The translations under genes were made by a program, and so were the position numbers. The notes below the pieces were generated by a model. That model searched no databases, was not told the DNA's origin, and worked only from the letters and a program-made list of their open reading frames with translations. DNA of 64,000 bases from JBDIVL01 sp039794405 (GTDB lineage Bacteria; Planctomycetota; Brocadiia; Brocadiales; Brocadiaceae): contig JBDIVL010000020.1 in assembly GCA_039794405.1 (NCBI GenBank), forward strand, positions 1 through 64,000, given 5' to 3'. Below are positions 8,956 to 17,589 of this stretch, piece after piece; the stretch's first letter is position 1; each line of letters opens with the position of its first letter.

Positions 8956-9249
8956 TTAATCTTTTTTCTTTTCTTTTTTAAACATTTTTAGCATCCGGTC
9001 TGTAATCATAAAACCACCGACAACATTGACCGTAGCGAAAATTACAGCAAGAAGACCTAAAATTGTACTAATTCGTGAGTATCCGGCACCTGCACTGATG
9101 AGTGCGCCAATAATCGTTATGCCGGATATTGCATTTGTACCGGACATGAGAGGGGTGTGTAGTAATGGTGGTACCTTTGTGATTACCTCGAATCCAACAA
9201 AGATTGCCAGGATAAAGATGTAAATTGATATGAGAAGATGCTCAATCAT
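8956..9249 (-). CDS. pntAb: NAD(P) transhydrogenase subunit alpha part 2 (membrane domain)
   Basis: A 97-residue membrane protein with three or four hydrophobic helices. It contains the conserved PPLLHTPLMSGTNAISGI segment of domain II of the alpha subunit, which lines the proton path together with PntB. The separate gene shows the three-subunit (split alpha) form of the enzyme. It lies 4 nt after pntAa and 1 nt before pntB, so translation is probably coupled. The basic KKEKKKD tail is cytoplasmic. Confidence 0.93.
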   Translation of the reverse strand: MIEHLLISIYIFILAIFVGFEVITKVPPLLHTPLMSGTNAISGITIIGALISAGAGYSRISTILGLLAVIFATVNVVGGFMITDRMLKMFKKEKKKD

Positions 9250-9253
9250 ATGC

Positions 9254-10417
9254 TTATCCTTTTTTGAGTGCCTGTCTTACCATTTCATTTACGATCTCAC
9301 CTTTGTGAGTGATACAGGTGTTTCTGGTAATCTCATCCTCGAAGTCAATGGTCTTATCACCAGTTTTATATAAATTCCTTAAGAAGTTTGTTATATTCCT
9401 GGAATACATATTACTTGCATCGATAGGGAGTGTTGCAGGTAGGTTCATTGTACCGCATATGTGAACATCATACTTCATAATGTTCTTTCCAGCTTCAGTA
9501 AGTTCGCAGTTTCCACCCTGTTCGACAGCCAGATCAATAATAATGGAACCCTTCTTCATATGCTTTACCATCTCACCAGTTATTAAAATGGGGGCCTTTT
9601 TGCCGAACGTTTGTGCTGCAGCAATCACTACGTTGTTGAGCGTGAGCCTGTGTCCAATAACCTCGCGTTCCTTTTTCAACAGATCATCTGATAACTCCTT
9701 TGCATATCCGCTTGTAGTCTCGGTATCCTTAATGAATTCCAATCCTATAAACTGTGCCCCGAGACTTTCTACCTGTTCTCTGGCAGCCGGACGAACGTCA
9801 AAAGCTTCAGCATTTGCGCCAAGCCTGCGTGCCGTAGCTATAGCCTGTAGTCCGGCAACCCCTGATCCTAGCACCAGTACCTTTGCCGGAGGTATAGTCC
9901 CGGCGGCCGTCATCATAAACGGGAAAAATTTACCAAGGTGATTTGCTGCAATAAGTACTGCACGATATCCCGCGATACTTGCCATAGAACTCAGAGCATC
10001 CATGCTTTGAGCACGCGCGATGCGGGGAATGTATTCCAGTGCAAAACTCGTGATATTCCTTTCTTTCATTTGCTGTACGATGTCAGATCTTCTCATTGGG
10101 TCCAGGAATCCAATATATATTGAGCCTTGCTTCATCATCTCTACTTCATGCTTCTCTGCTGCCACATTCTTTTGGGGTGGCTGAACCTTCAAAATAGCAT
10201 CGGCTTCTGAATAAAGACATTGGACATCCTGAATGACAGCAGCCCCTGCCTGTTCATATTCGATATTGGAGAAAAAAGCTGATTCACCGGCATTTATTTC
10301 AATGAGTATCTCGTGACCATCTTTCTTCAATTGAGCTGCCATTTTAGGAACGAGTGCTATACGGGTTTCCCCCTGATAAATTTCTTTTGGAACTCCGATT
10401 TTGAATTTTTTATTCAT
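9254..10417 (-). CDS. pntAa: NAD(P) transhydrogenase subunit alpha part 1 (NAD-binding)
   Basis: Soluble NAD(H)-binding domain I of transhydrogenase, 387 residues. It begins with IGVPKEIYQGETRIALVP, the alanine-dehydrogenase/PNT N-terminal motif, and has the Rossmann loop VLVLGSGVAGLQAIATARRL at about residues 180-200. The segment ARAQSMDALSSMASIAGYRA is also typical. A cytoplasmic protein that docks on the PntAb-PntB membrane part. The ATG has only a weak upstream ribosome-binding site. Alanine dehydrogenase is the main alternative in the superfamily, but the two following pnt genes settle the call. Confidence 0.94.
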   Translation of the reverse strand: MNKKFKIGVPKEIYQGETRIALVPKMAAQLKKDGHEILIEINAGESAFFSNIEYEQAGAAVIQDVQCLYSEADAILKVQPPQKNVAAEKHEVEMMKQGSIYIGFLDPMRRSDIVQQMKERNITSFALEYIPRIARAQSMDALSSMASIAGYRAVLIAANHLGKFFPFMMTAAGTIPPAKVLVLGSGVAGLQAIATARRLGANAEAFDVRPAAREQVESLGAQFIGLEFIKDTETTSGYAKELSDDLLKKEREVIGHRLTLNNVVIAAAQTFGKKAPILITGEMVKHMKKGSIIIDLAVEQGGNCELTEAGKNIMKYDVHICGTMNLPATLPIDASNMYSRNITNFLRNLYKTGDKTIDFEDEITRNTCITHKGEIVNEMVRQALKKG

Positions 10418-10647
10418 CTCGATAGTAGTTCTTTACAAAAATATTTCTGAACCTGTAATGAATAAAGGGCAAGTAACATGGGTTATGGGGCAGGAATAAA
10501 ACTTGACGTATATAGGATAAGTGGAAGAGTTAAGGGGGAATAATAGCTTGTCTTTTATAATTACTTAGGTACATACAACTTTATCAAAACAAAAAGTTTC
10601 CTGCTTTATATAACTTCGGGTAATGGTTAAAGGTGTTTACTGTAATT

Positions 10648-11562
10648 TTAACCAATATTCTGCAGAACCTTTCTTACAAACCCTCCATTTGCATCCAATC
10701 TTTTTTTTGCCTCCGCGTAATCGATACCAAGTTTCTCCATAATAATAGCAACTTTCGCATTACCATAAGCATTTTCCAGTAACTTTTTTGCATCTTCCCG
10801 GCTGATACCGGTAACAGTCATAATAATACGTTCAGCACGATCGGTAAGTTTTGCGTTCATAGCCCGCAGGTCTACCATGAGGTTCTCATAGACCTTGCCT
10901 ATCTTGACCATAGCTGCGGTAGTCAGCATATTTAATATGAGCTTGGTAGCAGTACCTGCCTTCATGCGGGTAGAGCCGGTTATAACTTCAGGCCCTACGA
11001 TTGGTCTGATTACGACATCGACATCAAAATTTGGCATGGTTTCCGGATTACAGCATAAAAAGACCGTCTTGGCGTTTCGCCTTTTTGCCTCAAATAAGGC
11101 GCCCATAACGTAAGGGGTTGTTCCCCCCGTGGTAATCCCTACAACGATATCCCGATGATTTATCTCTTTTAACTGGATATCCCGGATTCCATTTTCAGGA
11201 AGATCTTCAGCCCCTTCCACGGATTGAAATACTGCCTTTTCCCCGCCTGCAATGATTCCTATGATCATATTTGGGTCAGTACCAAAAGTAGGCGGGCACT
11301 CCGCTGCGTCAAGGATACCTAGCCTTCCGCTGGTTCCTGCGCCAACGTATACCAGCCGACCGCTTTCCTTGATAAAAGTATCGACAATCAAATCAACGGC
11401 TTTTGCAATATTTTCCTGTTCATTATGAATAGCCGTAATTACTTTGGCATCCTCGGCATTGATAATACCAATGATCTCAAGTGTTGTCTTGCAATCAATA
11501 TCCAGGGTGCCTGGATTGCGCTGTTCAGTTAATAACTTGGAACGGTCTTTCGTCTCTACCAT
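10648..11562 (-). CDS. murQ: N-acetylmuramic acid 6-phosphate etherase
   Basis: Cleaves the lactyl ether of MurNAc-6-phosphate to give GlcNAc-6-phosphate and lactate during recycling of cell-wall sugar. The sequence has SKLLTEQRNP near the start, the SIS-domain loop YVGAGTSGRLGILDAAECPP with the catalytic Glu, GGEKAVFQSVEGAED, and GPEVITGSTRMKAGTATK. The C-terminal part (LTDRAERIIMTVTGISREDA onward) is the usual helical tail. The start at 11562 (MVETKDRSKLL) is preferred because AGGA lies 9 nt upstream; an ATG at 11580 is possible. It is divergent from uvrC, with about 58 bp between the chosen starts. Presence fits a planctomycete with peptidoglycan. Confidence 0.92.
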   Translation of the reverse strand: MVETKDRSKLLTEQRNPGTLDIDCKTTLEIIGIINAEDAKVITAIHNEQENIAKAVDLIVDTFIKESGRLVYVGAGTSGRLGILDAAECPPTFGTDPNMIIGIIAGGEKAVFQSVEGAEDLPENGIRDIQLKEINHRDIVVGITTGGTTPYVMGALFEAKRRNAKTVFLCCNPETMPNFDVDVVIRPIVGPEVITGSTRMKAGTATKLILNMLTTAAMVKIGKVYENLMVDLRAMNAKLTDRAERIIMTVTGISREDAKKLLENAYGNAKVAIIMEKLGIDYAEAKKRLDANGGFVRKVLQNIG

Positions 11563-11620
11563 AGTGATGTATCCTATCATTGGTGGTAAAAATTGTCAAA
11601 GAATATTTACAAAAGGGGGC

Positions 11621-13483
11621 ATGCCTGTTATAAATGAAGATATGAAGTTAGAGAATAAGTTAAAAAGAATTCCCGTCTCCCCGGGCGTCTATCTCATGAA
11701 AGACGCCAGGCACAAGGTAATCTATGTAGGTAAGGCCAAGAACTTGAAGAACCGGGTACGGAGCTATTTTCAAAAAAACTCTGATAACAGACTCTACACG
11801 GAACAGTTAGTACAGTGCATTGCTGACATTGATTTTGTGCTTACCGAAACGGAAAAAGAAGCCCTTATCCTTGAGAGTAACCTGATCAAGCAGTTTAAAC
11901 CCAAATTTAATATCGATCTCCGTGATAATAAAACCTTTATCAGCATTAAATTAGACGTTAACGATAGATTTCCGTATCCTAAGATTGTACGGCAGATTGA
12001 GGATAACGGTGCCCTGTATTTCGGTCCCTATTCCTCTTCCCGGTCGGTAAAGGAAACTTTGCGATATATTAATGAAACCATCCCCATCCGGAAATGTCCC
12101 GATAATGTGTTTAAAAAAAGGGTAAAACCCTGCCTCTATTACCAAATACATAAATGTCTGGGACCCTGTTGTGGTCTTGTAGACGAGAATATGTATCGGA
12201 GCCTAATCGATCAGGTAGTCTTAATTTTAAAAGGTAAACATGAAGATCTTATCGATATGCTGAAAAAACAGATGTACGAGGAATCGGGTTTGATGCATTA
12301 CGAGAGGGCAGCGAAGATACGTGACCGCATCAAGGCAATTGAAGAAACCGTGGAAAAGCAAAAGATCCATTCCATGAAATTCATCGACCGTGATGTTTTT
12401 GGTTATTATATGCATGGAAAAGAAGTGTATATTCAGGTTATGTTTATTCGTGCAGGCAACATGGAAGATGTATCCTCATATCATTTTTCTACAAATCATA
12501 ATACTGTCGAAGAGGTATTCAGGTCGTTTTTAAATCAATTTTACAACCAGACAAGATTTATACCCTCCGAGGTAATTATCCCGATAGAATCGCCTGATGC
12601 GGAATTGCTTGAAGAATGGCTGAGTGAAAGGGGTGGTAAAAAAGTGGGCGTTATCAATCCCCGGCGAGGGGATAGGTGGCGGCTTATTGAAATGGCACAG
12701 AAGAATGCCGAAAATACCTACCTTGTGTCCCATACCCATGAAGAAGAATTTGCAAGGACATTACACGGATTGAAAGATATTCTGAAGTTAAGGCAGGTAC
12801 CGGAACGTATCGAGTGTTTTGATATTTCTCACATCTTCGGTAAGCAGGCAGTGGGCTCTATGGTCACCTTTGAACAGGGAAAACCAAAAAAATCCGGGTA
12901 TAAAAGATTTAGAATTAAAACAGTAGGGCAGATTGATGATTATGCTATGATGTATGAGGTGCTGATCAGAAGGTATAAAAGAGCGGTGGAAGAGGGTGAT
13001 TTACCCAGCCTTGTTGTAGTGGATGGCGGTAAGGGACAAATGGGTGTTGCCTTAAAGGTATTTGAGGAGTTAGCTATAGGTAACGTCGATTTAATTGCCC
13101 TTGCGAAAGGAAGGACAGAAAGTACGGTAACAGGTAAAAAAATCGGCGAGCAGGTTTTTGTTCCGTTTCAATCAGAACCCATCATACTTTCTCCATCATC
13201 GCCAGAACTTTTATTCCTTGGCAAGGTACGTGACGAGACCCATCGCTTTGCGATTACCTATCACAGGCAGCTTAGAAACAAGGAATATTACAAGTCGCCC
13301 CTCGATGATATCCCTGGTATTGGAGTCGTGCGAAAAAAGGCCTTAATGAAATGCTTTGGCAGTATTGAAGGAATACGGAATGCCACGGTCAGGCAAATGA
13401 TTGAAGTTGGTAAACTCCCACCCAAACTGGCAAATGAGATATTTCAATATTTTCATAAATCTGAAGCATCTCGAACGAGATAA
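11621..13483 (+). CDS. uvrC: UvrABC system protein C (excinuclease)
   Basis: Makes the dual incisions around DNA lesions in nucleotide excision repair. Domains in order: GIY-YIG nuclease (PGVYLMKDARHKVIYVGKAK), a Cys cluster near residue 170 (KPCLYYQIHKCLGPCCG) typical of UvrC, the UVR motif (HYERAAKIRDRIKAIEE), the RNase H-like C-terminal nuclease (IECFDISHIFGKQAVGSM and VVVDGGKGQMGVA) and a helix-hairpin-helix pair (LDDIPGIGVVRKKALMKCFG). From 11621 the length is 620, which is normal. The open frame extends upstream to 11444 across murQ, but that part is not UvrC-like. An ATG at 11642 is an alternative start. Confidence 0.95.
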   Translation: MPVINEDMKLENKLKRIPVSPGVYLMKDARHKVIYVGKAKNLKNRVRSYFQKNSDNRLYTEQLVQCIADIDFVLTETEKEALILESNLIKQFKPKFNIDLRDNKTFISIKLDVNDRFPYPKIVRQIEDNGALYFGPYSSSRSVKETLRYINETIPIRKCPDNVFKKRVKPCLYYQIHKCLGPCCGLVDENMYRSLIDQVVLILKGKHEDLIDMLKKQMYEESGLMHYERAAKIRDRIKAIEETVEKQKIHSMKFIDRDVFGYYMHGKEVYIQVMFIRAGNMEDVSSYHFSTNHNTVEEVFRSFLNQFYNQTRFIPSEVIIPIESPDAELLEEWLSERGGKKVGVINPRRGDRWRLIEMAQKNAENTYLVSHTHEEEFARTLHGLKDILKLRQVPERIECFDISHIFGKQAVGSMVTFEQGKPKKSGYKRFRIKTVGQIDDYAMMYEVLIRRYKRAVEEGDLPSLVVVDGGKGQMGVALKVFEELAIGNVDLIALAKGRTESTVTGKKIGEQVFVPFQSEPIILSPSSPELLFLGKVRDETHRFAITYHRQLRNKEYYKSPLDDIPGIGVVRKKALMKCFGSIEGIRNATVRQMIEVGKLPPKLANEIFQYFHKSEASRTR

Positions 13484-13487
13484 AACT

Positions 13488-13571
13488 CCCCCTTAGCAAG
13501 GGATAAAGGGTGTTGTAAAATTGCCAGGAAAAACACAACCCTCTGAATCCCCCTTTATTAAGGGAGACTAA
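13488..13571. repeat. C-rich inverted intergenic repeat between uvrC and cinA
   Basis: The stretch starts CTCCCCCTTAGCAAGGG and ends CCCCCTTTATTAAGGGAG, with GGGTGTTGT and ACAACCC in between, so the two halves are imperfect complements. This is a common type of dispersed intergenic repeat. It also supplies the AAGGGAG ribosome-binding site of cinA. Confidence 0.5.
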
Positions 13572-13572
13572 T

Positions 13573-14847
13573 ATGATAATGAGGAATGTTGACATGATAC
13601 AGGCGGAAATTATTACTGTTGGGACAGAGATTATCTTGGGGCAAATTGTTGATATCAATGCACCGTATATTGCAAAGGCGTTAACCGAAAAGGGGATCCA
13701 GGTACTGTTTCAGACATCTCTTAACGATAATAAGGAGTTGTTAAAATCTGCCTTAAAAATCGCTGCAAGCCGGGCAAATCTTGTTATAACGACGGGGGGA
13801 TTAGGTCTTACAGCAAATGACATAACACGTGAGGCTGTATCAGAATTTTCTGGTGTTCGCCTGATACATAATAAAGAAGCATGTGTCCGTATCCAAAAAC
13901 TTGCAGAAGAATGTCATGAGGATATGTCTAATTTCATGGATGAACATAACAAGCAGGCACTGATCCCGGAAGGTGCACTCGTGATAACGAATGATGGTGG
14001 AACGGCAACAGGATTTTCCCTTCTGTGCAATGGTGTGGAAATAGTTTGCTTACCCGGGGTTCCTAGGGAAATGGAGTCTATGCTGAATAAATATCTGGAT
14101 ATCTACTGTGAGCGATATACATTAGTGGGATGCAGATTGGCAAGGGATATCCATACCTTTGGCATCTCTGAACGCATCGTAGAGGATCTTATAAAGGATC
14201 AAATGAAAAAAGAAGAACAGGTAAAAACGATGACGTTGGTGCATAACGGCATAGTAACCGTTAACGTCCTTGCAATTGCAGAAAAAAGGGAAAATGCCCT
14301 GAATCTCCTGGATCGGATAGAAATGGATATTAGGAAAGAACTTGGTAATGCGGTTTTTGGAGTGGATGATCAGACACTTGAGTATGTTGTTTTTACGCTT
14401 CTGAAGAAGTGCAATAAAACAGTCGTCGTTGCCGAATCATGTTCAGGGGGACTGGTTTCTGACAAACTTACCAACATTTCCGGGATTTCTGAATATTTTC
14501 TGGAAGGGGTCGTTGCTTACAGCAACAGGGCAAAGATTGATGTGTTGAATGTTCCGGAAGAGTTTATCGTAAAATATGGTGCCGTGAGTTCACAGGTGGC
14601 ACAGGCCATGGCTGGGGGTATACAGAAGAAATCTTCGGCAAATATCGGTATCGGAATTACCGGTATTGCCGGTCCAACAGGTGCAACAAAGGATAAACCT
14701 GTAGGCCTGGTCTATATCGGCATTGTTGTTGATGACTATGTCGAGGTAAAAGAGTACCGGTTCAGGGGTTCGAGGATTGGTATCAAGAATATATCGGCAA
14801 ATGCTGCATTAAATATGGTGAGGCTGAGATTAATGCAGGTAAAATAA
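13573..14847 (+). CDS. cinA: CinA-type protein: ADP-ribose pyrophosphatase-like plus NMN amidohydrolase domains
   Basis: A two-domain 424-residue protein. The N-terminal COG1058/MoCF-like domain has VGTEIILGQIVDINAPYIA and TTGGLGLTANDITREA. The C-terminal PncC-type domain has VVAESCSGGLVSDKLT, GVVAYSNRAKIDVL and GITGIAGPTGATKDKPVG, which in the family deamidates nicotinamide mononucleotide for NAD recycling. AAGGGAG ends 7 nt before the ATG; in-frame ATGs at 13579 and 13594 are possible but lack this support. Same strand as uvrC, 89 bp apart across a repeat, so co-transcription is uncertain. Confidence 0.92.
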   Translation: MIMRNVDMIQAEIITVGTEIILGQIVDINAPYIAKALTEKGIQVLFQTSLNDNKELLKSALKIAASRANLVITTGGLGLTANDITREAVSEFSGVRLIHNKEACVRIQKLAEECHEDMSNFMDEHNKQALIPEGALVITNDGGTATGFSLLCNGVEIVCLPGVPREMESMLNKYLDIYCERYTLVGCRLARDIHTFGISERIVEDLIKDQMKKEEQVKTMTLVHNGIVTVNVLAIAEKRENALNLLDRIEMDIRKELGNAVFGVDDQTLEYVVFTLLKKCNKTVVVAESCSGGLVSDKLTNISGISEYFLEGVVAYSNRAKIDVLNVPEEFIVKYGAVSSQVAQAMAGGIQKKSSANIGIGITGIAGPTGATKDKPVGLVYIGIVVDDYVEVKEYRFRGSRIGIKNISANAALNMVRLRLMQVK

Positions 14848-14989
14848 ATAGTGTCTGAACGAAAACAAACAAAAATGTCGTTTCTCATTCCAAAACTAAG
14901 TTAATGAACCTGCTGAACTTCATGTCATAAAGAACAGCTTGATTAATGGTAATCTCAATGCCTTTTTCAAAAGAACTATAATCGTTTAA

Positions 14990-15139
14990 ATGGGTGACCT
15001 AACCCTTCATTCCCTTTATCCGTTCCTCTATCAAAAATATCTTGCAAAGATAAAATATAATGGAAAAGTACTAGATCCATTCTCAGGTAGCAGAACAGTT
15101 CTTTATATTGAATCATCTCCAGAAAACAATGAGCTATAG
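14990..15139 (+). pseudogene. DNA methyltransferase remnant cut by a MITE
   Basis: A 49-codon open stretch contains YNGKVLDPFSGSRTVLYIES, which matches motif I (DPFxGxGT) and flanks of DNA N4/N6 methyltransferases, with Arg where the second Gly is expected. Nothing like the remaining motifs is found on either side. The frame stops at CTA-TAG exactly where the MITE at 15135 begins. The identification is by motif only. Confidence 0.5.
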
Positions 15140-15235
15140 TAATCTCAAAACAAAATGTCACATAGCATAGCAGATTTTGCCAAGAATATAGGGCTTCTGA
15201 AGACTATAAAAGTGACATTTTGTTTTAACATTATA
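15135..15235 (+). mobile_element. MITE copy 1
   Basis: About 101 bp, with left end CTATAGTAATCTCAAAAC and right end TTTTGTTTTAACATTATAG forming imperfect terminal inverted repeats; the inner 15 bp AAAACAAAATGTCAC is perfect. Copies at 35930-36033 (same orientation, nearly identical) and 60801-60904 (inverted, diverged). TA at both tips suggests a Tc1/IS630-type TA target. No coding capacity. Confidence 0.75.
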
Positions 15236-15422
15236 GTTTATGGATTCTCTACGGTCTGTTTGCATTTAACCAAAGGCAGATAATTGGCAATGTTATGACG
15301 AATCCTGTATAGCGCCCAATTAAACTTTTCCTTAACATCCCTCTCCAAGAATGGCTTTGCCATTTTTTGTCAATCCTTTGTGAAAAATCAGATAAAAGTA
15401 AGGTAGTTGAAACTAAGTTAAT
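15236..15422. other. Short gene-free stretch
   Basis: AT-rich sequence between MITE copy 1 and the promoter at 15423; no gene or repeat is recognised. Confidence 0.4.
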
Positions 15423-15438
15423 TTGGCATATATATTGC
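15423..15438 (+). promoter_or_regulatory. Sigma-54 (-24/-12) promoter
   Basis: TTGGCAT-ATATA-TTGC matches the -24/-12 consensus with GG-N10-GC spacing. It lies about 75 bp before the lipoprotein start at 15513. This is the best match to the sigma-54 consensus in the window. Confidence 0.55.
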
Positions 15439-15512
15439 GATACGATTATGGATGCCTGTCTTTATAAAGGTATAAAGCATCTTACTCCCTGTTTCTTTTG
15501 AAGGGAATCTAA

Positions 15513-16238
15513 GTGGCTATGGTAAGAAAATCACTGTTTATTATGTTATTTGGAATTATCTTATTATCCAGTTCTGGATGTGCTGCTTTTCTCGTATTTT
15601 TTGGTGCTACAGCAGGAACTGTCGCTTATATAAAGGGCGAACTAAAATCAATAGAAGAAGCTACTTTTGATAGAACTTGGGATGCGGCACAGAAAGCCAT
15701 AAGGGATTTAGAATTTGCAGTAACGAACAAACAAAAAGAGGCTATATCCGCCAACCTTATTGTACGTGGAGCAGATAATAAAAAGATTGCTATTAACATC
15801 CAGAAAATATCAGACGAATTGACTGAAGTTAGAATTCGTGTCGGAGTTTTTGGAAATGAGTCGCTTTCTATGATGGTTTTAAATCTATTAAAACAGAACT
15901 TAGGTGTAGGCCGTGGTACTACAGAAGGAGCAGTCATTTTTATCGCAGGTGAATTGAAATCAGTAGAAATAGCATCCCTTGATAAGACTTGGGATGCTAC
16001 TCAGAAAGCTATAGAAGATTCGAAACTTTTAGTAGCAAGCAAGCAAAAAGATAACTTCTCCGCCGTACTTATTGCACGTGGAGTAACCGATAAGAAGATT
16101 AGTATTAATCTTCAAAAAATATCAGAAGAACTAACCGAAGTTAGAATTCGTACTGGAGTTTTTGGAGATGAGCCGCTTTCCCGACTAATTTTAGAGAGAT
16201 TAAAGGAAAATATCTTAAATTTAAAAGATACGCTATAG
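15513..16238 (+). CDS. DUF3568-type lipoprotein with two tandem domains
   Basis: A 241-residue protein. The GTG at 15513 has AAGGGAA 5-6 nt upstream; the ATG at 15519 is an alternative. The signal peptide reaches the lipobox LLSSSGC. Two repeats follow: one starting KGELKSIEEATFDRTWDAAQ, one starting GELKSVEIASLDKTWDATQ, both ending in an R-I-R-x-G-V-F-G motif. The first unit is closest to the single-domain paralog at 6805, and both share AFLxxxGAxAGTVAY after the lipid Cys, so they are probably recent duplicates. It is preceded by a sigma-54 promoter and a MITE. Function unknown. Confidence 0.82.
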   Translation: MAMVRKSLFIMLFGIILLSSSGCAAFLVFFGATAGTVAYIKGELKSIEEATFDRTWDAAQKAIRDLEFAVTNKQKEAISANLIVRGADNKKIAINIQKISDELTEVRIRVGVFGNESLSMMVLNLLKQNLGVGRGTTEGAVIFIAGELKSVEIASLDKTWDATQKAIEDSKLLVASKQKDNFSAVLIARGVTDKKISINLQKISEELTEVRIRTGVFGDEPLSRLILERLKENILNLKDTL

Positions 16239-16332
16239 TAATGAATTGTAACTCGTCCACTCTTTCTATTGATTATTCTCAAGTTTGTGTACATGCCAAA
16301 TAGGTCTAATTTAATGAAAAATGCATATGCCC

Positions 16333-17589
16333 CTAGCTCCTCAACTGCCCATTCCCATAAACCACAAACTTGTATGATGTGAGTTCTTCTAGCCCCATCG
16401 GGCCTCTGGCATGGAGTTTGTCTGTGCTGATGCCAATTTCTGCACCCATCCCAAATTCATAACCATCCGTGAAACGGGTTGAGGCATTGACATATACGGC
16501 TGCCGAGTCTACCTCTTTGGTAAACCTCATGGCATGATTGACGTTATCAGTAACGATTGCGTCGGAATGATTTGACCCATGCTTCGTTATATGGTCAATG
16601 GCATCATCAAGAGTATTTACGACCTTTATGTTGAGGATGAGGTCAAGATACTCATTATTATAATCTTCTTCCGTGGCCTGTTTTATATTTCTTAAAATAA
16701 CACACGTTCTGTTGCAGCCACGTATTTCTACACCCACATCGTCAAATCTTTTTGCGATGCCTGGCAAAAAGGTCGGTGCAACCTTTTCGTGTACCAACAT
16801 GGTTTCCATTGCATTGCAGGTTGCCGGACGCTGTACTTTTGCATTAAAACAAATCTCCTCAGCCATCGTGAGATCCGCAAATTCGTCTACGAAGGTATGA
16901 CATATCCCTTTGTAATGTTTGATTACCGGGATCGTTGATTTTTCGACAACTGTACGGATAAGCGCTTCACCGCCGCGGGGTATAACGACATCAACATACT
17001 TGTCGGCCCTAAGCAGATAATCGATGGCCTCACGCTCTATAATTTCTACAAGTTGAATACAACGCGTGTCGAGTCCCGCATTTTCCAGGGCAGAAGTGAG
17101 GATTTTATAAATGGCTCTATTCGAAAGAATTGATTCTTTACCGCCACGTAGGATGACGGCATTTCCTGCCTTTAGGCACAATGCCGCTGCATCGGCAGTT
17201 ACATTGGGCCGGGATTCATAAATAATGACGATAACCCCGATAGGTACCCGTATTTTTTGAATTTGGAGCCCATTTGGGCGGGTATGTCCCCTGAGTAATT
17301 CTCCGACGGGGTCTGCCAGATGGATAATCTGCCTGACACCTTCTGCCATACCCCTGATACGGCTATCCGAGAGACGAAGCCGGTCAATTATAGCTTCTGA
17401 AAGCCCTGCCTTTTTTGCTACTGCAATATCCTTTTCGTTTTCTATCTTTAACATTTCCGATGAGGAAATGATATCTTCTGCAATGTGATGGAGGGCGTTG
17501 TTTTTTTTCGTAGTACTCGCCGAAGCGATGTCCCGTGAAGCGATTTTTGCATTTTTAACGATTTGATCGATGTAATTTTCTATATTCAT
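16333..17589 (-). CDS. proA: Gamma-glutamyl phosphate reductase
   Basis: NADPH-dependent reduction of glutamyl-5-phosphate to the semialdehyde in proline synthesis. The 418-residue length is normal. Visible family features: IGVIVIIYESRPNVTADAAA, CLKAGNAVILRGGKE, VDVVIPRGG, and the catalytic-Cys segment KVQRPATCNAMETMLV; the C-terminal GPMGLEELTSYKFVVYGNGQ is typical. Its start overlaps the end of the FtsB-like gene by 35 nt, so the two are probably translated from one mRNA. No proB is in the window. Confidence 0.95.
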   Translation of the reverse strand: MNIENYIDQIVKNAKIASRDIASASTTKKNNALHHIAEDIISSSEMLKIENEKDIAVAKKAGLSEAIIDRLRLSDSRIRGMAEGVRQIIHLADPVGELLRGHTRPNGLQIQKIRVPIGVIVIIYESRPNVTADAAALCLKAGNAVILRGGKESILSNRAIYKILTSALENAGLDTRCIQLVEIIEREAIDYLLRADKYVDVVIPRGGEALIRTVVEKSTIPVIKHYKGICHTFVDEFADLTMAEEICFNAKVQRPATCNAMETMLVHEKVAPTFLPGIAKRFDDVGVEIRGCNRTCVILRNIKQATEEDYNNEYLDLILNIKVVNTLDDAIDHITKHGSNHSDAIVTDNVNHAMRFTKEVDSAAVYVNASTRFTDGYEFGMGAEIGISTDKLHARGPMGLEELTSYKFVVYGNGQLRS

